Part shown: piece by piece, positions 45,501 through 51,685 of the stretch
Numbering within the stretch: the first letter of the stretch is position 1
Layout: each line of letters starts with the position of its first letter
NCBI GenBank assembly: GCA_029554865.1
Contig: JAKPUX010000056.1
Location: forward strand, 62,001-126,000
Length of the DNA: 64,000 bases
Direction: 5' to 3'
Source of the DNA: a bacterium
Lineage (GTDB): Bacteria; Zhuqueibacterota; Zhuqueibacteria; Residuimicrobiales; Residuimicrobiaceae
Program-made: the position numbers and the translations under genes
The notes under the pieces: model-generated
The model's database searches: none
What the model was told of the DNA's origin: nothing
What the model saw: the letters and a program-made list of their open reading frames with translations, nothing else

Positions 45501-45633
45501 GCCGGCCGGCGAACATGAACTGCACTGGGACGGACGTAATCAGACGGGAATGCACTGCCCGAGCGGCCTCTACTTCCTCAGGCTGCGCCACGGCAGCCAG
45601 ACCGCCGTCCACAAGATGGCCCTGGTGCGCTGA
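42598..45633 (+). CDS. Secreted GH13 alpha-amylase-family enzyme with T9SS tail
   Basis: 1011 residues. Signal peptide to about 19. Residues 22-120 are a CBM48-like Ig domain (FVPGSFNNWGPNAS), then two Ig-like or beta-rich segments to about 410. The GH13 barrel starts at 415; region I is DVTPNHSS, and the triad is Asp602 (GFRFDVWWG), Glu636 (LLGETAG) and Asp701 (FLENHDEDR). A C-domain follows, then the T9SS sorting domain from about 925 (WPNPFNSATAIRF, WDGRNQTG). Expected to cleave alpha-glucans at the cell surface. Its ATG lies three bases after the Nth fusion stop, so they are probably co-transcribed. Confidence 0.9.
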   Translation: MKRLITLFLLAAVLSAFAAPIDVTFRHYPTAPTVQRAFVPGSFNNWGPNASGVITTGAPSEMAWADSLGCYIKQYTLETGVTYNYKFHEHLNAAGSQWQWLRDPLNPLINTADNNNSLLTPEPIMLFEIRPAEGALITDQGAWLTAGAFAAAGDSLLLSASTIIIDGAVASTLEGCWLGGLGLIHYPLPALANGSHSLTIRLAARSGAVVEETVTFSTLTGDLFFMTPSCDSLLAAERIVRWKVNRPFEQIAAISLRQSGKAAVDIMPEPDGEYARSVACSRGVNTFVLSLTDHAGATIHSDTLFLRYPLPQHPVPGVALSRSGDKIKITGSARDPQNKPMSYRWSTSVLNPALLPGVNGSSELVLEIDPPTRPGDYSLELTATDADGLSSSAESFFTILADGSVVLPGSATVPQWVREARIYCIFFKAFSAGGRIAEAIPRLGYIKAMGFNTIWVLPVMDVEGNIDQGANIGYNIIDFFHVDPDYGTDEDFREFVRRAHEAGLRVILDVTPNHSSRSHPCALDARANRKYSRYYDFFQHEPINHDTNGLGQSISGDGIVYYSAFSDALVNWNWSDAEARSYMLEVYKYWLREFDIDGFRFDVWWGPHRRYGVGAFDKPLRLALRTVKSNILLLGETAGTGSGTEDNYADQGGGMDMGYDWNLFGGLSAYPNPGALQIRLYNSGFRPGPNSFFLRFLENHDEDRVIYRYGSGEKTIPVSTALFMATGTPLLYAGQEAGMGLYGGTLDARRRGTINWSGLYAAILTPHYQKLAQIRAQFPAFRTQFEDSNSDGRIIGPDEDVQRRLDQGSATSYVMARPWLDANGLVVMNFAGTAQEFTIALKAGEWMRFSAGFSAQGSYWLNNLYDNTSRPVSGAELDTLKVSLPPYGVAIYTIATAEQRLVLPDLEVGVEHKSPAELPQAFHLAGSWPNPFNSATAIRFTLHQAERIEAEIFDALGRRVRSLTAAALPAGEHELHWDGRNQTGMHCPSGLYFLRLRHGSQTAVHKMALVR

Positions 45634-45687
45634 CAGGAGGCTGCAGCGGATGCAGCAGCAGATCAGAAAACCGGGAGGGTGCTGAAG

Positions 45688-47793
45688 ATGAGTTATCACC
45701 GCCTGCTGAGGCCATGGGCCGCAACGATGCTGCTCATCCTGGCGGCCCTGGCAGGCGCCCAGACCTGGACCGCCGACAACGGCAACGGTTCTTTCACCAA
45801 TCCCCTTTTTTATGAGGAGTTCTCCGATCCCGATATCATTCGCGTCGGGGATGACTATTACCTCACCGGCACCACCATGCACGCCATGCCGGGCCTCCCC
45901 GTTCTCCATTCGCGCGACCTGGTCAACTGGAAGCTGCTCGGTTATGCCGCCGAACGCCTCAACCTCGGCCCGGAGCTGCGCTTCGAAGAGGGCCGCGAAG
46001 CCTACGGACAGGGCATCTGGGCCCCCTGCTTCCGCTACCATGCGGGCACCTTTTACATCTTTGCCAACGTCAACGGCCATGGCACCCAGCTCTATACCGC
46101 CAACACTCCCGCCGGTCCCTGGCGTCATCAGACCATGCGCGCCGCCCTCCACGACGTTTCCGTGCTCTTTGATGATGACGGCAAGGTCTACGCCGTCTGG
46201 GGCTACGACGAACTGCACATGGCCCAGCTGACTCCAGATCTGCTCGATATCGTGCCCGGGACCGAAAGAGTGGTCGTCGCGCGCGGCAGCGGCGCCGGCG
46301 AGGGCTGCCACTTTTACAAGATTGACGGCCGCTACTTCATCACCAGCACCAATTACGATCCGGTCTGCTACCAGGTCTGCCTGCGCGCCGAGGCTCCCTA
46401 TGGGCCCTACGAGCTGCGCGTGATCAGCGCGGAGGAGAATCTCGGCGTCGGCACCGGCTGGCGCTTATGGAATACCCGCGAGGGGCCGCCGTTCGCCCTG
46501 CAGCCGCCCATTGAAAATTTTGTCGGCTGCATCCCCATGCATCAGGGGGGCATCATCCGGATCCAGTCGGGTGAATGGTGGGGATGGTCGATGCTGGACC
46601 ACAATTCGGTCGGACGCGTCACCGCGCTCTCCCCGGTGACCTGGGTGGAGGGCTGGCCCCTCTTCGGCCTTCCGGGCAACCTGACCCGCACCCCGCGCAC
46701 CTGGATAAAGCCCAACACCGGTTTCTCCTCCCCGCCTTCAGCTCCCTTTGAGCGCAATGACGAGTTCAGCGGCCCCAGGCTGAAAAACGGCTGGCAGTGG
46801 AACCATCACCCGGTCGAGGAAAAATGGTCACTCACCGAGCGGCAAGGCTTCCTCCGCCTGCACGCCCTGCCCGCTGAAGATTTCTGGCGCGCCCGCAACA
46901 GCCTCACCCAGCGCGGCATCGGCCCGGAATCGATCGCCACCGCCGAACTGGATCCCGCCGGTCTGCAAGCCGGCGATGTCGCCGGTCTGGCGCTGCTCAA
47001 CCTGCCCTGGGCCTGGATCGGCATCGCCAGGCTGGAGGAGGGAATGGAACTGCAGTTCTGCAACCAGCAGGCACTCGAGCTGCTGCGCGTCCCGGTCACA
47101 GCGAAGAAAGTCTGGCTGCGCGCCCACTGCAATTTCGATACCGATACCGGCAGGTTCGCCTACAGCCTCGATGGCAGCCGCTTTACGGAGATCGGCGGGG
47201 AAATCATCATGCCCTACCAGCTCAAGACCTTTCAGGGGGTGCGCTATGCCCTTTTCTGTTATACGACGCGCGGAGAAGAGGGCGGCTGGGCCGATTTCGA
47301 CCGCTTCACAGTGACCGAGCCGCGCTGCCAGGGACTCACCCGTCCCATTCCCCACGGCCGGCTCATCACCCTCACCAGTCTGGCCGACAGCACCGTGCTG
47401 GTCAACTGGCGCAATCATCTCCGGCCGGTCGAGCGCACCAGCCCCTTTGCCGCCGGGGATGCCTCCCTCTTCAGGGTGCTCGACCGCGGCCAGGGGCGCA
47501 TCGCCCTGCAGTCGACCGCCACAGGCGGCTACGTCACCGTCAAGGGCGAGGCCGGGCTGGCCGAGGTGCGCATCGAGGCCGCCGAGCAGGGCGAGGCCTC
47601 ACTCTTTCAGTGGGTGGACATGCTCCGGGGCGATCTGATGCTGCTGTCCCTGCACAGTCATCGCTATCTCTTCGCCGATCCGGAGGCGCGCAGTCTCTGT
47701 TCGGCCGATGCCCGCAGCGCCCGGCCCGACCGCAGGGATGGCTCCTGCTTCAGCTGGCAACTCGCTGCGGAAAATCAGCAAGCGCGGGAGTGA
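45688..47793 (+). CDS. Secreted GH43-family glycosidase with C-terminal beta-trefoil-like region
   Basis: 701 residues from ATG 45688, eight bases after GGAGGG; the in-frame GTG at 45679 is less likely. A signal peptide ends near 24 (LAGAQ). The five-bladed propeller has the expected residues Asp47 (FSDPDII, general base), Asp156 (LHDVSVLFDDDG) and Glu205 (GEGCHFY, acid). A GH43 C2-type beta-sandwich covers about 330-540. Residues 560-695 look like a fascin/trefoil carbohydrate-binding domain (GGYVTVKG). Likely an arabinan, xylan or related exo-enzyme; subfamily cannot be fixed. No T9SS motif is visible. Confidence 0.8.
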   Translation: MSYHRLLRPWAATMLLILAALAGAQTWTADNGNGSFTNPLFYEEFSDPDIIRVGDDYYLTGTTMHAMPGLPVLHSRDLVNWKLLGYAAERLNLGPELRFEEGREAYGQGIWAPCFRYHAGTFYIFANVNGHGTQLYTANTPAGPWRHQTMRAALHDVSVLFDDDGKVYAVWGYDELHMAQLTPDLLDIVPGTERVVVARGSGAGEGCHFYKIDGRYFITSTNYDPVCYQVCLRAEAPYGPYELRVISAEENLGVGTGWRLWNTREGPPFALQPPIENFVGCIPMHQGGIIRIQSGEWWGWSMLDHNSVGRVTALSPVTWVEGWPLFGLPGNLTRTPRTWIKPNTGFSSPPSAPFERNDEFSGPRLKNGWQWNHHPVEEKWSLTERQGFLRLHALPAEDFWRARNSLTQRGIGPESIATAELDPAGLQAGDVAGLALLNLPWAWIGIARLEEGMELQFCNQQALELLRVPVTAKKVWLRAHCNFDTDTGRFAYSLDGSRFTEIGGEIIMPYQLKTFQGVRYALFCYTTRGEEGGWADFDRFTVTEPRCQGLTRPIPHGRLITLTSLADSTVLVNWRNHLRPVERTSPFAAGDASLFRVLDRGQGRIALQSTATGGYVTVKGEAGLAEVRIEAAEQGEASLFQWVDMLRGDLMLLSLHSHRYLFADPEARSLCSADARSARPDRRDGSCFSWQLAAENQQARE

Positions 47794-48917
47794 AGGAGCT
47801 CACCCTGAGAAAAGGCCGCCAAAGTGTCGATCCGAAAAAAAGGTTTCCGACGGGCAAAGTAGAAATTGCGCGCCGGAGTGCTCCGGGCGCAGTGGATGCA
47901 TCCGCGCAGGGGGAATCCCTTGCTCTTCCGATCGCTGCCTTCCAGTCCCGGGCCGCCAGCGCGCCCCGGGCTCCGGGCGTCTATCTGATGAAGGACGGCG
48001 ACGGCCGCATCCTCTATGTCGGCAAATCAATCGATATCCGCAGCCGTCTGCGCCAGCATGCCGCATCGCTGCGCGCCGGCTATGGGGAGCGCAATTACCG
48101 CTGGATCCGGCAGGTCCGCGAGCTCTCCTGGCTGGAGACCAACTCTGAACTCTACGCCCTGCTGCTCGAGGACCAGCTCATCAAGGCGCACTGGCCGGCG
48201 GGCAATGTGCGCCAGAAGGAGTATCTCGAATACGCCTGGCTTGCCTTCTCCGTAGAAGCCCTGCCGCGTCTGCAGGTGATCGATGCCCGGCAGCGCGGTC
48301 AATTCGACGCCGTTTTCGGCCCCTTCCATGACCTCTATCATGCCCGCGACATGGCCGATCTGGTGAAGATGCGCTTCCGTCTGCGCACCTGCGCAGCAGT
48401 GCGCGCGGAGGGATGTTTGCAGGGCGAGATGCGCAAATGTTCCGCCCCCTGCCGCACTGCGGAGGCTGCCGAACGCTATCGCGGCACCGTCGCCCGCGCA
48501 GCCGCATCGCTACAGCGTCATGATCCCTGGTTCTTCCGGTTCATCGATTACACCATCCTCCGCTGCAGCCGCAACCGGGAATTCGAGAGGGCAGCCTGGC
48601 TGCACGCCATGCGTCACCGCTACTGCGCCCTGATCCGGCGCCAGGATTTCATCGAACATTTCAAACGCCATGGTCTGGTTGTGCGGGAGGGCGGGCGATG
48701 GGAGAATACATTTTACTTTCTGCATGGCCGGATGATCCGGCGCGAGGGGGGAGAGCTCCTGGCAGGGGAGGCTCCGGCGGAGGAAGGAGGATTGAGCGAG
48801 TGGCAGATCATCGACCGCGCCCAGGTGATCTGGGCATGGCTGCAGGGAGGGCGGATTTCAGGCGCGGCGGCTGTGATCGATGCCCGCTTTTTCCGCGCAG
48901 AGATAGCCGATAGGTAA
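47790..48917 (+). CDS. Short UvrC-like GIY-YIG nuclease
   Basis: 375 residues. The GTG overlaps the GH43 stop (GTGA); a CTG at 47805 lies better behind AAGGAG, so the start is approximate. The GIY-YIG domain is clear (GVYLMKDGD, ILYVGKSIDIRSRLRQH, and the Glu of LEDQLIK). It is followed by four cysteines, C-x7-C-x7-C-x3-C (ending KCSAPC), matching the cluster region of UvrC. The UVR motif and the C-terminal RNase-H-like and helix-hairpin-helix domains are absent. It resembles the 3'-incision half of UvrC, like Cho, and may make a single incision at bulky lesions. It ends five bases before a convergent gene. Confidence 0.8.
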   Translation: MKELTLRKGRQSVDPKKRFPTGKVEIARRSAPGAVDASAQGESLALPIAAFQSRAASAPRAPGVYLMKDGDGRILYVGKSIDIRSRLRQHAASLRAGYGERNYRWIRQVRELSWLETNSELYALLLEDQLIKAHWPAGNVRQKEYLEYAWLAFSVEALPRLQVIDARQRGQFDAVFGPFHDLYHARDMADLVKMRFRLRTCAAVRAEGCLQGEMRKCSAPCRTAEAAERYRGTVARAAASLQRHDPWFFRFIDYTILRCSRNREFERAAWLHAMRHRYCALIRRQDFIEHFKRHGLVVREGGRWENTFYFLHGRMIRREGGELLAGEAPAEEGGLSEWQIIDRAQVIWAWLQGGRISGAAAVIDARFFRAEIADR

Positions 48918-48922
48918 GAGCA

Positions 48923-49942
48923 TTACCCTGCCGGCGCCTGATAACGCGGGATGCCCCAACTGATGTTCATGGTGGAGGGAGCGACGGAGCGCAGCCAGCG
49001 CTCGCTCAGAGCGCTGAGGAGAGCCGCCGGAATGGAAGCGGCCGGGCGGAGGCGGACGATGGCCTCCGCATCGAGAGCAGCGATTTGCCGGATCAGCTGC
49101 GCCCTCACCTCTTCGAGGGTGGCGGCTGAACCATCGACGGTCAGGTCGATCATCGGCCGCGCCGGCAAGGGCATGAAGCGATGACGAATCCCGCCGCCGG
49201 GAGCCAGCTCGATGATCAGATAGCCCTTCTCCTCCTCCCGCTCTGCAAAGGAGGTGCGCTCGATCGAGCCGGGGTAAAAGACCGGCGCGTTCAGCCTCCT
49301 GCCGGCGAGATCGCGGGTCAGCACCTGGTGGCGATGGATGTGGCCGCTCAGGACCGCATCAAATCCCGCCGGAATATCCCGCCCCCTGATCGCCTCCTCG
49401 CCGCTGCGAAAGGTATAATTCTGCACCCCCACCTGCGCCCCTTCCACCGCCTGGTGCATGCACAGCAGCCGGATATCAGCCGAGCAATCACGCCATCCGC
49501 TCTTCTCCACCTCAGGGACGAACAGGCCCGCCGGATTATGCCGAATGCAGGGTAGCCCCGTCACGGCAATGCGAAGGCCGCGCAAGGTCAGGACGAGGGT
49601 GAGGGGATGGTCAAAGATGGCAATCTGCGGATGGCTTTCGAGTAGCGAGCAGGGAATGTTGGAGCGCTCGTGATTGCCCGGTACAATGCAGACCGGGACA
49701 CCGAGATCGGCAATCTGCAGCAGGGGCGCAAAAGCCGATTCGATGATCGACGGATGGACCCGGCTGCGGAAAAACATGTCGCCGCCATGGACAACGAGGT
49801 CGACTTTTCCAGCGGCTGCCGGCTGCAGGGCGGCTGTGTAGTTGGCGTAAAAATCATCCCCCCGCCTCCGCCTCTGGATGCGGGGCCGCAGCGGGGTATC
49901 GATGCCGAGATGGGTGTCGGCGAGGAAGAGGATCCGGATCAA
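48923..49942 (-). CDS. SbcD/Mre11-like metallophosphoesterase
   Basis: 339 residues. Metal motifs are in the usual order: DTHLG at 9-13, GGDMF, PGNHE and SGHIHRHQ. The C-terminal region (DLTVDGSAATLEEVRAQL) corresponds to the cap of SbcD-like DNA exonuclease subunits. No SbcC partner is in the window. The start is a TTG overlapping the preceding stop (TTGA) with GGGAG eight bases ahead. Role: likely DNA end processing or a related nuclease; a phosphodiesterase for another substrate is possible. Confidence 0.8.
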   Translation of the reverse strand: MIRILFLADTHLGIDTPLRPRIQRRRRGDDFYANYTAALQPAAAGKVDLVVHGGDMFFRSRVHPSIIESAFAPLLQIADLGVPVCIVPGNHERSNIPCSLLESHPQIAIFDHPLTLVLTLRGLRIAVTGLPCIRHNPAGLFVPEVEKSGWRDCSADIRLLCMHQAVEGAQVGVQNYTFRSGEEAIRGRDIPAGFDAVLSGHIHRHQVLTRDLAGRRLNAPVFYPGSIERTSFAEREEEKGYLIIELAPGGGIRHRFMPLPARPMIDLTVDGSAATLEEVRAQLIRQIAALDAEAIVRLRPAASIPAALLSALSERWLRSVAPSTMNISWGIPRYQAPAG

Positions 49943-50373
49943 TTCCCCTGCTCCCTCTGCACCACATGCTCGAGGTAGAACTTTTTAAAGGCCTCATGGA
50001 TTTCGTCGCGCACCCTGCGGAAAGCGGCCAGCTTTTCCTCTTCAGTGCCCTCAACCGCTGCAGGGTCATCAAAGCCGATGTGCAGCTCCTGCTTGACCTC
50101 GCCGAGGAAGACCGGACAGCTCTCGCGGGCGTTGTCACAGACTGTGATAACGTAGTGGAAGGGCAGATGGGTAAAGATCGCGACCGATTTGGGACGGGCT
50201 TGCGAGATATCGATGTGCTTCTCGGCCATCACCTCAACGGCGAGGGGATGGACCGTGGCGGCCGGTTCAGTGCCGGCGGATTCGACCTCGAGGGCGGGAT
50301 TGAAATGCTTCAGGAAGGCCTCGGCCATCTGGCTGCGGCAGGAATTGCCGGTGCAGAGGATCAGGATGCGCAT
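49939..50373 (-). CDS. arsC: Thioredoxin-coupled arsenate reductase (LMW-phosphatase fold)
   Basis: 144 residues from ATG 50373 (GGAG ahead). The P-loop is Cys7-TGNSC-Arg13, and Cys79 and Cys86 in TVCDNARESCP are seven apart, the arrangement of the S. aureus-type ArsC redox triad. It should reduce arsenate to arsenite using thioredoxin. A plain low-molecular-weight tyrosine phosphatase is less likely because the two extra cysteines are present. No arsR or arsenite pump is adjacent. It overlaps the phosphoesterase gene by four bases. Confidence 0.85.
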   Translation of the reverse strand: MRILILCTGNSCRSQMAEAFLKHFNPALEVESAGTEPAATVHPLAVEVMAEKHIDISQARPKSVAIFTHLPFHYVITVCDNARESCPVFLGEVKQELHIGFDDPAAVEGTEEEKLAAFRRVRDEIHEAFKKFYLEHVVQREQGN

Positions 50374-50487
50374 GACGGGATCTCCTTCAGGATAGTGTCG
50401 TTTGCAGGTGCCGGGCGAACGCCAGTGCCTGTTTAAGGTAAGAGAAAAAATCATCAAATGCAAGCGGTTGGGAAGCAGGGTACCCCC

Positions 50488-50611
50488 GAAATCTGGCTCT
50501 TACCCGACACCTGGCGCCGCTTGCCCCCCCGAATCTGGCTCCTACCCGACACCTGGCGCCACTTGCCCCTTGAATCTGGCTCCTGCCCGACACCTGGCGC
50601 CACTTGCCCCC
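50488..50611. repeat. Tandem direct repeat, three units, family member 2
   Basis: Three copies of a 41-43-base unit begin at 50488, 50531 and 50572. Each contains CCCGACACCTGGCGCC and nearly the same flanks. The reverse complement matches the core of the repeat at 1204-1285. The surrounding 50374-50795 stretch is otherwise empty: C-rich tail, then AT-rich promoter-like sequence. Confidence 0.8.
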
Positions 50612-50795
50612 ACCCCCCCCTGCTAATTCCAGCATACCCTCGGCCTGTGCCCTGGCTGAGGATTCTTTTTACATGCGTTTTCTCACCTGCAGCCCATTAT
50701 TTTTTTCATCAATAGCATCCGGGTTAAACTCGGATTTTCATGGGTATCAAGGTTTTGCAGGGAGAAGCGAGTGGTGAAAATAGTGGATAAAGTAC

Positions 50796-50824
50796 TTGAC
50801 ATTCTGCCTCGAAATGGTTAGGTT
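50796..50824 (+). promoter_or_regulatory. Sigma-70-like promoter for the FadR-type regulator
   Basis: Perfect TTGACA at 50796-50801, 17-base spacer, then TAGGTT at 50819-50824 (weak -10). Confidence 0.5.
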
Positions 50825-50839
50825 ACAAAAGATATCAGA

Positions 50840-50853
50840 TATAACATGTCATA
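50840..50853. promoter_or_regulatory. Candidate operator of the FadR-type regulator
   Basis: TATAACATGTCATA is an imperfect palindrome centred on ACATGT (12 of 14 positions symmetric). It lies just after the promoter and before the start codon of a GntR/FadR gene, the classical position for autorepression. Confidence 0.4.
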
Positions 50854-50873
50854 CAAGTAGCCAGGGGACTGCT

Positions 50874-51620
50874 GTGGAAGAACTCTTCGGAAAAATCGGA
50901 AAAAGCCTTACCCTGAGTCAGGAGATCGAACTGCGCATCGAGGATTCGATACGCCAGAAAAAGCTCGAGCCCGGCCAGAAACTGCCCAGCGAGAAGGAAC
51001 TCGGGGTGATCTTTGGCGTCAGTCGTACAGCGGTGCGCGAAGCCCTGCGCATGCTGAGCGCGCGAGGACTGCTCCATGTCCGCAAGGGCGACGGCGTCTA
51101 TGTCAACTCCTTCTCCTCCTCGCTCGCCAGCAAATCCATGAGCCTCTATCTCGAGCTGCAATTCGACACCGATTCGATTCTTCATCTGGTCCATCTCCGT
51201 CAGCTTATCGAGCCCAACCTCGCCCGTCTGGCCGCCCAAAAGCGCAGCGAGGAAGATTTGGTTCGCTTCAGGCTAAATCTTGCCGCTTTCTCCGACCGCA
51301 CCCAGGACGCCGACCAGCTCGCCCGTCTGGATGTCGAGTTTCATACCCTTATCGTCACCTCCAGTCACAATCCTCTCATCCCGCTCATCATGGATCCCAT
51401 TTTCAGCATGCTCCCCCGCGTCAAGACTCTGATCGTCAATCATCTGCAAAAGACTCATAGCGATAACGCCCCCAACTACCATCAGAAAATATATGACATG
51501 ATCCGCCTCCAGGATGGAGAGGGCGCCTTTTCGGCGATGCAGGAACATCTGAAAATCGCTGAACGGGACTCCCTCCTGCTCGCCCAATGGATGAAAGAGA
51601 ACCAGGTCAGTCCGAACTGA
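50874..51620 (+). CDS. FadR-subfamily GntR transcriptional regulator
   Basis: 248 residues from GTG 50874 with AGGGGA five bases ahead; longer in-frame extensions lie upstream of the promoter. The winged helix spans residues 10-75 (GQKLPSEKELGVIFGVSRTAVREALRML), and an all-helical FCD ligand domain follows (HLRQLIEPNLARLA, LDVEFHTLIVTSSHN). Such proteins respond to small acids or sugar acids (family knowledge). It lies directly upstream of a TonB-receptor cluster on the same strand, which it probably controls. Ligand unknown. Confidence 0.85.
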   Translation: MEELFGKIGKSLTLSQEIELRIEDSIRQKKLEPGQKLPSEKELGVIFGVSRTAVREALRMLSARGLLHVRKGDGVYVNSFSSSLASKSMSLYLELQFDTDSILHLVHLRQLIEPNLARLAAQKRSEEDLVRFRLNLAAFSDRTQDADQLARLDVEFHTLIVTSSHNPLIPLIMDPIFSMLPRVKTLIVNHLQKTHSDNAPNYHQKIYDMIRLQDGEGAFSAMQEHLKIAERDSLLLAQWMKENQVSPN

Positions 51621-51643
51621 CTGCAGCGTACCACTTTAGGAAA

Positions 51644-51657
51644 ACCTGTACGCAGGT
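51644..51657. promoter_or_regulatory. Inverted repeat ahead of the TonB-receptor gene
   Basis: ACCTG and CAGGT flank TACG, a perfect ten-base inverted repeat 29 bases before the receptor start. It could be an operator or short hairpin; it differs from the palindrome at 50840. Confidence 0.35.
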
Positions 51658-51685
51658 ATTGTACGGTTTGATACGGAGGTCCCTG

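Noticed and set aside
50488-50611. Short regular repeats resembling a CRISPR array.
   Set aside because: There are only three units with almost no spacer sequence between them and no cas genes.
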